A DNA stretch of 38,586 nucleotides. Origin: CBDDBU01 sp965226045 (lineage in GTDB: Bacteria > Pseudomonadota > Alphaproteobacteria > VGEJ01). Shown one piece after another: positions 15,735-23,571 of this stretch (the first letter of the stretch is position 1; each line of letters opens with the position of its first letter). The notes under the pieces were generated by a model. It searched no databases. It saw only the letters and a program-made list of their open reading frames with translations, and was not told the origin of the DNA. Location: the NCBI GenBank assembly GCA_965226045.1, contig CBDDBU010000016.1, positions 1 through 38,586 on the forward strand. The letters run 5' to 3'. The translations under genes and the position numbers were made by a program.

Positions 15735-16055
15735 TCAGCGGTCGGCCTTGCTGCCGCCCCGGCAGTCCGGCGATAGGGCTATCGCGCCGCCACTCGCCGC
15801 CCACTCGGCGGGAGTCAGGGTTTGCATGGTGAGCGCATGGACGCCACCGGCCAACTCCGCGCTCAGGATGCGGTGGACCGCCTGCTGTCGCCGCACGCGA
15901 TTCTGATCCCCGAAGGTGTCGGCGACGACGACCAGCTTGAAATGGGACTCAGAGCCCGGCGGCACGCTGTGCATGTGGCTCTCGTTGATGACCTCGAGAT
16001 GGACCGGCGCCAGCGAGGCCCGCAGCTTGTCCTCGATCCGCTCCTGAATGCTCAT
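15735..16055 (-). CDS. BolA family protein
   Basis: A 106-residue protein starting at ATG 16055-16053 (MSIQERIEDKLRASLAPVHL). The BolA fold is shown by LEVINESHMH with its conserved His, then ESHFKLVVVADTF, and the end GVHALTMQTLTPAEW. BolA proteins pair with monothiol glutaredoxins to hold [2Fe-2S] clusters and help in iron sensing or Fe-S delivery; some affect cell shape and stress response. The longer open frame to 16340 has no supporting features upstream of this start and overlaps the methyltransferase gene. It lies 34 bp upstream of the PhyH gene on the same strand. Confidence 0.92.
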   Translation of the reverse strand: MSIQERIEDKLRASLAPVHLEVINESHMHSVPPGSESHFKLVVVADTFGDQNRVRRQQAVHRILSAELAGGVHALTMQTLTPAEWAASGGAIALSPDCRGGSKADR

Positions 16056-16104
16056 TCGTGGACCCTCGATACGTGGGGGTTCGCGCGGGTCTACCCTACC
16101 ACGA

Positions 16105-16902
16105 TCACCGTGCCAGATGAGCAGCGAAGCGCAACCGGACATAATCGGCCCACCATCGCCCGTCCGCATCGCGCAGACGTGGCGCCAGCCGCGCGATGAC
16201 CTCGGCGCGCGCATCGTCTCGGTCGGCTGGCGCGAGGGCGGAGAAAAAGCTGTCGCCGAACGTGTCGAGCCAGCCAGCAAGGCCCGCCGGAAGCTCTGTG
16301 GGTCGTGCGAACAACTCGATCGGCTCGACGGTGAACCCATGGTCGGCGAGTTTTGCGCCGTAGACCTCGGCGCTCGGAAAGTACCAGCGGGCCATGCGCG
16401 CCTTGTCGATCCCGCGCGCCCCGAGCACCGTGTCGAACGTTTCGATCAGACTGGCGATGTTGCCCTCGCCGCCCATCTCGGCGACGAAGCGGCCGCCCGG
16501 CTTGAGCGCCCGTCGAACACCGCCGATGACGGCGTCGGCCGCGCTTATCCAATGCAGCGCCGCGTTGGAGAAGACGGCGTCGAACTCCGCCGAGAAAGTT
16601 AGGTTCTGCCCGTCGCCAATCCGGCCATCGAGCCCGCGCGCGCGACAGGCCGCGACTTGGTCGGGCGCCGTATCAATACCCACTACATCGGCGCCGGCGC
16701 TCGCGATCGCGGTGGTTAACGCGCCATCGCCGCAGCCGAGGTCCAATATGCGTTCACCGGGCTGGGGGGCGAGCAGGGTGACCACAGGCAAACCGAGCTG
16801 GGCGACGTAGCCGGCGTTGCGCTGATAGCGCGCCGCGGTCCATCTCTGGGTGGGCGAGGATCGATCGCCAAAGGGCGGTCCGGGTTTGATTGGTTCAGAC
16901 AT
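16105..16902 (-). CDS. Class I SAM-dependent methyltransferase
   Basis: A 265-residue protein with the AdoMet-binding motif I ILDLGCGDGALTTAI near residues 52-66, motif II acidic residue in DVVGIDTAPDQ, and motif IV FDAVFSNAALHWI. The layout (R-Y-x-x-N-A-G-Y near the start, then CGDG, then NAALHWI) is close to trans-aconitate 2-methyltransferase and related small-molecule methyltransferases, but the substrate cannot be stated. The start ATG 16902 (MSEPIKPGPPFGDRSSPTQR) is preferred over ATG 16962, which would add an Arg-rich tail with no homology. It lies upstream of bolA on the same strand with a 49-bp gap. Confidence 0.85.
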   Translation of the reverse strand: MSEPIKPGPPFGDRSSPTQRWTAARYQRNAGYVAQLGLPVVTLLAPQPGERILDLGCGDGALTTAIASAGADVVGIDTAPDQVAACRARGLDGRIGDGQNLTFSAEFDAVFSNAALHWISAADAVIGGVRRALKPGGRFVAEMGGEGNIASLIETFDTVLGARGIDKARMARWYFPSAEVYGAKLADHGFTVEPIELFARPTELPAGLAGWLDTFGDSFFSALAPADRDDARAEVIARLAPRLRDADGRWWADYVRLRFAAHLAR

Positions 16903-16985
16903 GAGCGGGCGAGGCCGCAGCGATGGTCGGCCCGTTCTAGAGAGGCGCGCCGAGCGCCGCAAGCCGCGGCGCGCCCCGGAGAGGT

Positions 16986-17207
16986 TTAGTGGTGGGGCGC
17001 GTGGTGCATGGCGACTTCGTCGAAGCGCTCGATCCGTCCCTCCGTCCTGACCGGGGCATCGCTGATCGCTGCCTTGCGCAGCGCCTGAATGGCGACCGCG
17101 ACGCCGTACCAGCCGTACTGCTCAGCGGCGTGCATCGCCCGGCGTGCGCCGAGAGTCGGCATCAGATTGATCGCCAGATCTCGGTCGTGCTGTGCCCGAC
17201 TTGCCAT
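16986..17207 (-). CDS. Small protein of unknown function beside the IS1182 element
   Basis: A 73-residue product from ATG 17207 (MASRAQHDRDLAINLMPTLG), ending in a His-rich tail (AMHHAPHH). It is mostly helical and has no signal peptide or membrane segment. I do not recognise the family, but the composition is protein-like and the frame is open. The start codon has AGGAAG 5-10 bases before it. The first base of this site comes from the CTAG at the IS end, so the element inserted immediately upstream of the ribosome-binding site and has cut off the native promoter. Expression would now depend on reading out of the element. Confidence 0.55.
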   Translation of the reverse strand: MASRAQHDRDLAINLMPTLGARRAMHAAEQYGWYGVAVAIQALRKAAISDAPVRTEGRIERFDEVAMHHAPHH

Positions 17208-17293
17208 CGTTCTTCCTAGCAGCCTGTCGGGACTGAGGTCCGCGAGAATGGGTGTGGACGGATCGCGATGTGGAGAGGTCATGGGATCGAGCG

Positions 17294-17493
17294 CCTTTCG
17301 TGAGGACACGGAGTGCGGTCGCTTGGCCGCGCGTACCGCAGGGTGAGTATACTCTTATGCCCTCTCGTGAGGGCACGAAGTACGTTCGCTTGCTCGCGCG
17401 TGCCGCAAGGCGAGCATACTCTTATTCCTTTTCGCGAGGTACGGAGTCCGGCCGCCTGCTCAAGCGTATTGCAAGGTGAACATTCTCTTTATG
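17294..17493. repeat. Three imperfect 67-bp tandem repeats at the transposase 3' end
   Basis: Copies lie at about 17294-17360, 17361-17427 and 17428-17493. All share the frame (T/C)TCG(T/C)GAGG..ACG(G/A)AGT near the start and A(A/G)GG(T/C)GA(G/A)(T/C)AT.CTCTT near the end. The third copy holds the last codons of the ancestral transposase frame (MFTLQYA then stop). The other two copies are outside the gene, inside the IS. They look like amplified copies of the gene end, or a dispersed repeat that has entered it. Confidence 0.75.
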
Positions 17494-18819
17494 TTCCAGG
17501 CCAGGGTCACCAGGTTCCATTCGCCCGTGACCTTGTCCAGGGCCGCGTAGCGAGAACTGGCGGAAGCCCATGGCCGATTTGATGATGCCGAACACCGGTT
17601 CCGGCGTTTGCTTGCGCAGGGCGTAGAGTTGCCGGCCCTCGGGCGTCGCCAGTCGATGTGTCATCGCTTCCAGCGGCGTCGGGTTCTCCGGGGGCGGCGG
17701 CGCGCCGGCGAAGCGGTCCTTCCAGGAGAGATGATGGCGTTCCCGGCCGGGCGTGATCAACGGCGCGATCTCGGCCTCGGCGCAGGCGTTCACGTTGGCC
17801 TCGCTGAAGTAGCCGCTGTCCGCCAGCAGGGTCTCGGGCGCGCCCAGCGCCTCGGGAAGGCGGGCGAGCGCTTCCAGCGCCGGCTCGATTTGCCGCTTGT
17901 CGTTGGGGGCCTGGACCACGTCGTTGGTGACCACCAGCAGGCTGTCGGCCGCCACCAGGGCTTGGGCGTTGTAGGCCTGTTCGAAGCCGCCGCCGGCCAC
18001 CGGCATGATGCGCGAGTCCGCGTCGGTCAGATTGACCTGGTCCTTCGGCCCGGGCCCGGCCACCGGCGGCTCGGGTGGACGGCCGCCCGGCTTGCGGCCC
18101 GTCTTCTCGGCCTTCTCCGCGCGCGCCTCGAGCTTCGCCTCGTACTCGGCCCGTTCCCGCTCAAGGCGTTCGCGCGCCCGCGCCTCGATCACCGCCTTAG
18201 CCTCGGCGATGCGGGCCAGACGATCCTCGCGCCGGGCCAGTTCCTCGGGCACCGACATCCCGTCGGGCACATCCGCCCCATCGGCCGCCTCCGCCAACGC
18301 CATCAACTCCGCCACCTCGGCCTTCAACCGGGCTTCGAGCTCGCAGGCGTGTTTCCACGACAGCGCGCTGTGCCGGCTCGCGTTGGCGTGCACCTTGGTG
18401 CCGTCCAGCGCCACCGTGCCGAGCTTCAGCACCCCGGCTTCCCGGGCCAGCAGCAGCACCTCGACGAACAGCCCTTCGATCCGGTCGAGAAAACGCCGCC
18501 GGAACGCGGCGATGGTATCGTGGTCGGGATGATCGTTGGCCGCGATGAAGCGGAAAGCGACAGAATCATAGGTCGCGCGCTCCAACTTGCGGCTCGAAAA
18601 CACCCCCGTGGCGTAGCCGTAGACCAGAAGCCCCAGCAGCATGCTCGGGTGATAGGACGCCGAGCCCGAGCCGCGATAGGCCTTCACGAACGCCGAGAGG
18701 TCCAACTGCTCGATCACCTCGACCACGAAGCGCGCCAGATGCCGCTCGGGAAGCCATTCCTCCGCCGACGGCGGCAGCAGAAACCCCGTCTCCCGGTCGA
18801 CCGGTCGGAAATTGCTCAT
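17460..18819 (-). pseudogene. IS1182-family transposase, frameshifted near the C-terminus
   Basis: The transposase starts at ATG 18819 (MSNFRPVDRETGFLLPPSAE). It has the N-terminal DUF772-type helical domain (residues about 15-100), then a DDE-type RNase H core: GTVALDGTKVHANAS, VVTNDVVQAPNDKRQIEP, LLADSGYFSE and EPVFGIIKSAMGFRQFSLRG. After this point one extra C in the GGCCCTGG stretch (about 17548-17554) shifts the frame. In the other frame the standard ending LDKVTGEWNLVTLAWNIKRM is intact and ends at TGA 17462-17460. The open frame as it stands runs on to 17422 with a foreign tail. The missing part follows the catalytic Glu, so activity is uncertain but probably lost. Confidence 0.85.
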
Positions 18820-19068
18820 GACGGCCTCCATCACGCGCGGGCAAATCAACTGATACCATCGAATCCTATTTCGACTCCCGGCTCAAGTCCGACAGGCTGC
18901 TAGGGCGCCGCGGTGGGACCGAGCCGCGCCACGGCGTCTTCAATGTTCCCAACTCGGAACGTAGTGCGTGGTCACGCTGGCCCCGTGAGTGACGGCGCTC
19001 GCATGGCCAAAGGGCGGGCGCGTGACCGCGGTCACATCCAAGACGCTTTGCGGCGAACCCCGAGATGG

Positions 19069-19449
19069 CTATTTGGGGTCGGCGAATTCCTCGCTCTGGT
19101 ACTCGATGAGGTGTCGGTAATCCTCGCGGATCGGCGCGAAAACATCGAGGTTGAAGCACGGCTCGTCGCCGACCGGTTCGGCGTAGTGCAGCGCGTTAGG
19201 CGGGATGCGGATCAAGCTGCCGGGGCTGGCCTCGAAGACTTCGTCGTCGACATGGACCTGGGCGCGTCCGGACACGATGTAGAGGACTTGTTCGAACGGA
19301 TGCCGATGCGGGTGAAGGTCCATCCCCGGCTCGAGGCGGTTCATGACCAGCAGCACCTTCTCGCCGCGAAAGCCGCTGCGGGTAACGCCCGGGCGGACTT
19401 CCTCGCTCGCTAGATCATTCCAGTTGTACATCTCGGTCTTGGCCGGCAT
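19069..19449 (-). CDS. Single-domain cupin protein
   Basis: A 126-residue beta-barrel protein from ATG 19449. Cupin motif 1 is seen as LHPHRHPFEQVLYIVSGRAQ (two His, one Glu of the metal site), and motif 2 as IRIPPNALHY with its His. Small cupins of this kind bind a divalent metal and act as dioxygenases, isomerases or sensors, and the sequence does not decide which. AAAGGGG lies just before the start codon. It stands alone between the IS1182 element and flagellin. Confidence 0.87.
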   Translation of the reverse strand: MPAKTEMYNWNDLASEEVRPGVTRSGFRGEKVLLVMNRLEPGMDLHPHRHPFEQVLYIVSGRAQVHVDDEVFEASPGSLIRIPPNALHYAEPVGDEPCFNLDVFAPIREDYRHLIEYQSEEFADPK

Positions 19450-19536
19450 GGCGCGTCCCCTTTAAGGCGTGATGAGGGCGCCATATTGGCATGGCGGCGG
19501 CAACCGCCCAAGCGACGTGGCGCCGTCGCGCAAAAC

Positions 19537-20355
19537 TTACTGGAAGAGGGCGAGGATGCTCTGTGGGTTTGTGTTTGCGATTGAGAGGGCTTGAATGCCG
19601 AGCTGCTGTTTGACCTGTGGGGACTGGAGGTCGGCTGATTCCTCGGCGAGGTTGGCATCGACGAGGTTGCCGACGCCGACCTTGAGGATGTCGACGAGTT
19701 GAACGGTGGAGTCGGACTGGACCTCGATGCGCTTTGAGGAGGAACCGAGGTTGGCGAGTTTGAAGGAGACGGTCGTGATGGCGTTGTCGATGGCGGTAAG
19801 GGCCAGGGAGGCGGAGGCCGAGGAGGTCAGGTCGGTGGCGGAGATGCCGAGGGTGGCGGTGTCCATGATCTGAGCGGAGGCGACGATGGTGGAGCCATCG
19901 ACGGTGGAGAGGACGGAGAGATCGGTGGCGCCCGAGGTGATCAGGTTGGCGCCGTTGAACTCGGCGGTTTGGACGATGGTGGTGATTTGATCGCGGAGCG
20001 CGGCGAAGTCGTTGTTGAGGGCTGATAGCGAGTTGGAGTCGAGGCGGGCCTGGTTGGCCTGGATGACCTTAGCCTTCATCTCGATCAACAGGTTGGAGAT
20101 CGACTTTCCGGCGGTGATGGCGACATCGACGGTGACCTCGCCCGACGACGGTGCGATCTTGACGGCGGTGAAGCCGGCGATGTCGCCGCGGTGGTTCTGG
20201 GCGATCGAGAAGGTGGCGGCATCGGCCTTGGGTCCGTTGATGCGCAGGCCGGTAGTGATGTTAAGCTGGGTCTTTTCGAGCCGCTTGATCGTCTGCGTCA
20301 GGCTCTGCAGGGCGATGAAAGCGGTCTCATTCGTGTTGACCGAAAACGCACCCAT
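19537..20355 (-). CDS. Flagellin
   Basis: A 272-residue flagellar filament subunit from ATG 20355, with GGAGAAGGAG as a strong ribosome-binding site upstream. The N-terminal D0/D1 helix reads FSVNTNETAFIALQSLTQTI and LEKTQLNITTGLRINGPKAD, and the C-terminal helix ends QQLGIQALSIANTNPQSILA. The central variable region is short (STVDGSTIVASAQIMDTATL), giving a compact flagellin typical of Rhodospirillales and relatives. It is exported by the flagellar type III system and polymerises outside the cell. No other flagellar genes are in the window, so it is an isolated flagellin locus. A sigma-54-like promoter candidate lies upstream at 20472-20486. Confidence 0.95.
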   Translation of the reverse strand: MGAFSVNTNETAFIALQSLTQTIKRLEKTQLNITTGLRINGPKADAATFSIAQNHRGDIAGFTAVKIAPSSGEVTVDVAITAGKSISNLLIEMKAKVIQANQARLDSNSLSALNNDFAALRDQITTIVQTAEFNGANLITSGATDLSVLSTVDGSTIVASAQIMDTATLGISATDLTSSASASLALTAIDNAITTVSFKLANLGSSSKRIEVQSDSTVQLVDILKVGVGNLVDANLAEESADLQSPQVKQQLGIQALSIANTNPQSILALFQ

Positions 20356-20689
20356 GTTCCACTCCTTCTCCTGGCGCCGCGCTGTGGCGCCGCGCTATCG
20401 CGCCGCTGTTAAGGCCAAGCCACTTCGGGGCTCAGCTCGGCGCGCGCGCCATCCGGCGCACCCTCTCCTCCGCAGCCCTCATGCCAAACCACAAATCAAC
20501 CAACAACAAACAACCTAAGTCGCTGTTTTGGTGTATGAAAAGGCGGCGTTCCGAGATCGCCCGGCGCCGCCGCCGGGCGTGCGCGCGCGGGGCGGCCGGC
20601 CAAAACTGACCGGTCGGCGCAAGATTTTCCCGGCTCAAGCCTGCCTAGTCGCGTGCGCGGCCTGATCCAGAATTAGCGGAGGGTGGGGA
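20356..20689. other. 334-bp gene-free region upstream of flagellin
   Basis: No supported gene. It holds a direct repeat TGGCGCCGCGCT (two copies within 20373-20397), the sigma-54-like promoter candidate at 20472-20486 and an A/C-rich stretch at about 20485-20520. A 68-residue minus-strand frame (20432-20638) is Arg-rich without any recognisable feature and is not accepted as a gene. Confidence 0.6.
20472..20486 (-). promoter_or_regulatory. Sigma-54-like promoter candidate for flagellin
   Basis: On the minus strand TGGCATGAGGGCTGC shows GG and GC elements with the exact sigma-54 spacing (consensus TGGCAC-N5-TTGC), with two mismatches. It lies 117 bp before the flagellin start. Flagellin genes of several alphaproteobacteria are sigma-54-dependent. 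No FlbD/NtrC-type activator site was identified. Confidence 0.35.
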
Positions 20690-20875
20690 TCAGCGGGGTG
20701 GGATCGTCGTCGACGAGACCGCCTCGCCGGCGATCAGCACAGCGAGCGCGCCGGCGGTGCCATCGGCCATGTCCCGCAACACCGTCGCCGATGTGCGGGC
20801 GATGCCGGCGACGGTCGCCAGGGCCAAGAGCGTGAAGGCAACGATGACGGTGCGAGCGATAAGAGTCTTTTTCAT
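20690..20875 (-). CDS. Small single-span membrane or secreted protein, unknown
   Basis: A 61-residue product from ATG 20875 (MKKTLIARTVIVAFTLLALA). GGAGAG sits immediately upstream of the start. Two Lys, then a hydrophobic stretch over residues 8-24, look like a signal peptide or membrane anchor. The rest is short, with a second mildly hydrophobic stretch (GALAVLIAGEAV). I do not recognise a family. The longer open frame from GTG 21025 adds a Cys-rich part that I consider non-coding. Its 3' end faces the flagellin upstream region. Confidence 0.45.
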   Translation of the reverse strand: MKKTLIARTVIVAFTLLALATVAGIARTSATVLRDMADGTAGALAVLIAGEAVSSTTIPPR

Positions 20876-21151
20876 CTCTCCGGCCCTGGCTCCTGATTGG
20901 TCCCGATCCAAATATGAGAGCGATGCCGCGTCGGCCACGTGATCGCCGTCACCACACCTCGGTTTGCAGGCGTGACCGGTGTCGCAAGTTGGCACGTCGC
21001 ATGGCGCCGTAGCGCGCTCGATCACGCGATCGGCGGCTGGCGGGCGGCCATCGAGGCACGGTCGGCCTCGTACGCGTCGAACTTGCCGAGGACCCCGCGA
21101 TTGGGCCGTGGCGCGCCCTACGCGAACAGTAGCCGTGCCCGGCGCGCCGCC

Positions 21152-21619
21152 TCAGGAATAGTCAAGCGGCAAGGCGGTGGTGTACTTGATTTGCTCCATA
21201 GCGAACGAGGAGCTCACGTCGGCCAGCGCGGTGCGCTCGATCAGCCGCTTGTAAAAGCCGTCGTACGCGGCGACGTCGGGCACAACCACGCGCAGTAGGT
21301 AATCGATCTCGCCGCTCATGCGATAGAACTCCATCACCTCCGGTATCTCCTCCACGGCGGCGGCGAATTGCGCCAGCCACTCGGCGTTGTGCTGGGTGGT
21401 CTTGACCGAGACGAACACGGTGACGCCGACGTTGAGCTGGTCGCTGTCGAGCAGGGCGACGCGGCGTCGAATGACCCCGGCCTCGTCAAGCTTTTGGATG
21501 CGCCGCCAGCACGGCGTCGAGGACAGCCCGACCCGCCGCGCGACATCGGCGATTGGCATCGCCACGTTCTCCTGCAAGCATTCGAGGATGCGGCGGTCGG
21601 TGTCGTCCAGCTTGGCCAT
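21152..21619 (-). CDS. Lrp/AsnC-family transcriptional regulator
   Basis: A 155-residue regulator. Residues 1-60 are the helix-turn-helix domain (LDDTDRRILECLQENVAMPI, then VARRVGLSSTPCWRRIQKLD, a classic Lrp recognition helix). Residues 65-150 form the RAM ligand-binding domain (VFVSVKTTQHNAEWLAQFAA, EFYRMSGEIDYLLRVVVPDV). The start ATG 21619 is the one that gives the usual N-terminus. It is divergent from the sulfate-assimilation operon with 180 bp between, so it is a good candidate to sense an amino acid and control cysG-cysH. Confidence 0.93.
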   Translation of the reverse strand: MAKLDDTDRRILECLQENVAMPIADVARRVGLSSTPCWRRIQKLDEAGVIRRRVALLDSDQLNVGVTVFVSVKTTQHNAEWLAQFAAAVEEIPEVMEFYRMSGEIDYLLRVVVPDVAAYDGFYKRLIERTALADVSSSFAMEQIKYTTALPLDYS

Positions 21620-21799
21620 GTGAATCCCGGTTGGTTTACTGTTCCGTTCAACGCCGAATACGTAGCAAACAATGCCTCATATTTCACTAATTATCGAGAT
21701 CGGAGGAAAATTATTCTAGTTCTTCGCGAGTTTTCCCTTGCGGAAGGCGGGCGCGCCGCGTAGCTCGACTAGTAGAGCGACAACGTCGGTGAGCGAGAC
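21620..21799. promoter_or_regulatory. Divergent control region between the Lrp-type gene and cysG
   Basis: A 180-bp AT-enriched region (especially 21655-21725) between two outward-facing genes, most likely with both promoters and the regulator binding sites. I could not define a -35/-10 pair or a riboswitch with confidence. Confidence 0.45.
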
Positions 21800-23227
21800 A
21801 TGAGATATCTGCCCATATTCCTCGACGTGAAGGCGCACCGCGCGCTGATCGTTGGCGGCGGTGGTGCGGCCGTGCCCAAGATCAGGCTGCTGTGCCGCGC
21901 TGGGGCGGCCGTGACGGTCGTGGCGCCCGTCGTCGACAGCGAGATCGCTTTGGCCGCCCAGGCCGGCGAGCTCGAGTGGTGGGCGCGGCCCTTCGCGACC
22001 ACCGATGTCGAAGGGTGCGCGGTAGTCTACGCCGCGACCGGCCGTGGCGACATCGATGCGCGCGTGGCGGGGGCGGCACGGACGAAGGGTGTGCTCGCCA
22101 ACGTCGTCGATCGCCCCGATCTGTCGAGCTTCGTCATGCCCGCGATCGTCGATCGCGATCCGGTCATCGTCGGCATTTCGACCGGTGGCGCGGCTCCGGT
22201 GTTGGCGCGCCGGCTTCGCGCTCGCATCGAGGGGCTGCTGCCCGACCGACTTGGGCGGCTCGCTCGCTTCGCCGAGGCATTCCGAACAGAGGCCCGCGCC
22301 CGCGTGCCGGCCGCCGCGCGCCGCCGCTTCTGGGAGCGGTTCTTCGACGGTCCGATCGCCGCCCAGGTTCTTGCTGGTGATGAGGCGGATGCCAGCGTCG
22401 CCATGGCGGCGTCCATGCGCGCAAACATCGCGGCGCCGACCGGCGGCGTGGCCATCGTTGGCGCCGGTCCTGGCAGTCCTGACCTACTGACATGGCGGGC
22501 GGCGCGGTTGCTACAGGATGCCGACGTGGTCGTCCACGATCGTTTGGTCGGGTCCGAGATCATCGAACTCGCGCGCCGCGACGCCACGCGCATCGATGTT
22601 GGCAAGGCGCCCGGCCAACATTCCCGCAGTCAGAACGAGATCAACGCGCTTCTCCATCACCATGCGTCCCAGGGCCGGCGCGTGGTCCGGCTCAAGGGTG
22701 GCGATCCTTTCATCTTCGGGCGCGGCGGCGAGGAGCTCGAGTACCTTGCGGCGCGCGATGTCGCGGTCGAGGTCGTGCCGGGAATTACGGCGGCCGTCGG
22801 CTGTGCCGCCGCGGCGGGGATTCCGCTGACCCACCGCGATGCCGCCCAGGCCGTGACTTTTGTCACCGGTCACGGTGCTGCGGGCGAGCCCGAGCTGGAT
22901 TGGGCGGGCCTGGCGACGGCCAGGCAGACGCTGGTGATCTACATGGGAATCGCCAACGCGGCGGCGATCTCGACGCGCCTGATGGCGCTGGGATGCTCGG
23001 CCGGGCGGCCCGTCGCCGTCATCGAGAACGGTTCGCTGCCGGGCGAGCGCACGGTCACGGGTACGCTCGGCGGGCTTAGCGATCTTATCCGTGTCCACGG
23101 CATCACGGCGCCCGCGCTTATCATCATTGGCGATGTGGTTCACGCGCGCCAAACCCTCGGGGCCGACTCTCTGGCCGCCCAATCCCATACCGCCACTGCG
23201 CCTATGACGCTGGCGGCCGCTGTTTGA
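21800..23227 (+). CDS. cysG: Siroheme synthase (trifunctional CysG)
   Basis: A 475-residue enzyme that makes siroheme from uroporphyrinogen III. The N-terminal part (residues 1 to about 205) is precorrin-2 dehydrogenase/ferrochelatase: MRYLPIFLDVKAHRALIVGG with the NAD motif, then FVMPAIVDRDPVIVGISTGG. The C-terminal part (about 215-460) is uroporphyrinogen-III methyltransferase: VAIVGAGPGSPDLLTWRAAR, VHDRLVG, VRLKGGDPFIFGRGGEE and EVVPGITAAVGCAAAAGIPL. The length matches the fused E. coli form. Siroheme is the cofactor of the sulfite reductase encoded two genes downstream. It is the first gene of the operon, and its stop lies 17 bp before the DUF2849 gene. Confidence 0.95.
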   Translation: MRYLPIFLDVKAHRALIVGGGGAAVPKIRLLCRAGAAVTVVAPVVDSEIALAAQAGELEWWARPFATTDVEGCAVVYAATGRGDIDARVAGAARTKGVLANVVDRPDLSSFVMPAIVDRDPVIVGISTGGAAPVLARRLRARIEGLLPDRLGRLARFAEAFRTEARARVPAAARRRFWERFFDGPIAAQVLAGDEADASVAMAASMRANIAAPTGGVAIVGAGPGSPDLLTWRAARLLQDADVVVHDRLVGSEIIELARRDATRIDVGKAPGQHSRSQNEINALLHHHASQGRRVVRLKGGDPFIFGRGGEELEYLAARDVAVEVVPGITAAVGCAAAAGIPLTHRDAAQAVTFVTGHGAAGEPELDWAGLATARQTLVIYMGIANAAAISTRLMALGCSAGRPVAVIENGSLPGERTVTGTLGGLSDLIRVHGITAPALIIIGDVVHARQTLGADSLAAQSHTATAPMTLAAAV

Positions 23228-23244
23228 ATCGGCGGACAAGAAGG

Positions 23245-23571
23245 ATGAAGCCGCAGAAGCTCAAGATCGTCACCGCCAATCGGCTCGGCGATGGCGCCGT
23301 GGTCTATCTCGACGCCGATGGTGACTGGTCGGAGCGTCTCGGCAACGGTTGGGTCGCGCTCGATCAGGACGATGAGATGGCGCTACTGGCGCGGGCGGCT
23401 CAGGCGGAGGCCGATCTCCTCATCGTCGGCGCGTACTCGATGGAGGTCGCGCGCCTTGGCGATGGTCTGGAGCCGACTTCGCAGCGCGAGCGCATACGGT
23501 CGGCTGGCCCCACGGTGGCGGCCGGTGAGGTTCCGGCGGCGCTCCCGGCGACGCCTCGGCGGGCCGCCTGA
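23245..23571 (+). CDS. DUF2849 domain protein of the sulfite-reduction operon
   Basis: A 108-residue small soluble protein from ATG 23245 with AAGAAGG as ribosome-binding site. The conserved front half reads LKIVTANRLGDGAVVYLDAD and GDWSERL, as in DUF2849 proteins that sit between cysG and cysI in many alphaproteobacteria. The tail from about residue 80 is poorly conserved and Ala/Pro-rich. The exact function is not known; its constant place suggests an accessory role in sulfite or nitrite reduction. Its TGA overlaps the ATG of cysI by one base (TGATG). Confidence 0.85.
   Translation: MKPQKLKIVTANRLGDGAVVYLDADGDWSERLGNGWVALDQDDEMALLARAAQAEADLLIVGAYSMEVARLGDGLEPTSQRERIRSAGPTVAAGEVPAALPATPRRAA

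Larger units (their letters stand above)
17216..18903. mobile_element. IS1182-family insertion sequence flanked by CTAG
   Basis: Terminal inverted repeats AGCAGCCTGTCGG-ACT are visible at 17219-17234 and, inverted, at 18886-18900. CTAG is present at both outer ends (17216-17219 and 18900-18903), consistent with a 4-bp target duplication; since CTAG is a palindrome it could also be part of the repeat. Without the flanks the element is 1680 bp. It carries one transposase gene on the minus strand. Its left end contains three tandem copies of a 67-bp sequence described separately. Confidence 0.85.

Noticed and set aside
14570..15832. A 420-codon plus-strand frame across the PhyH gene
   Set aside because: Antisense shadow of the dioxygenase and part of the creatininase gene.
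17294..17493. CRISPR-like array in the 67-bp repeats
   Set aside because: The copies are directly adjacent with no unique spacers, are imperfect, and overlap a transposase end.
17608..18903. A 431-codon plus-strand frame across the IS1182 transposase
   Set aside because: Antisense shadow of the transposase with Arg/Gly/His-rich composition.
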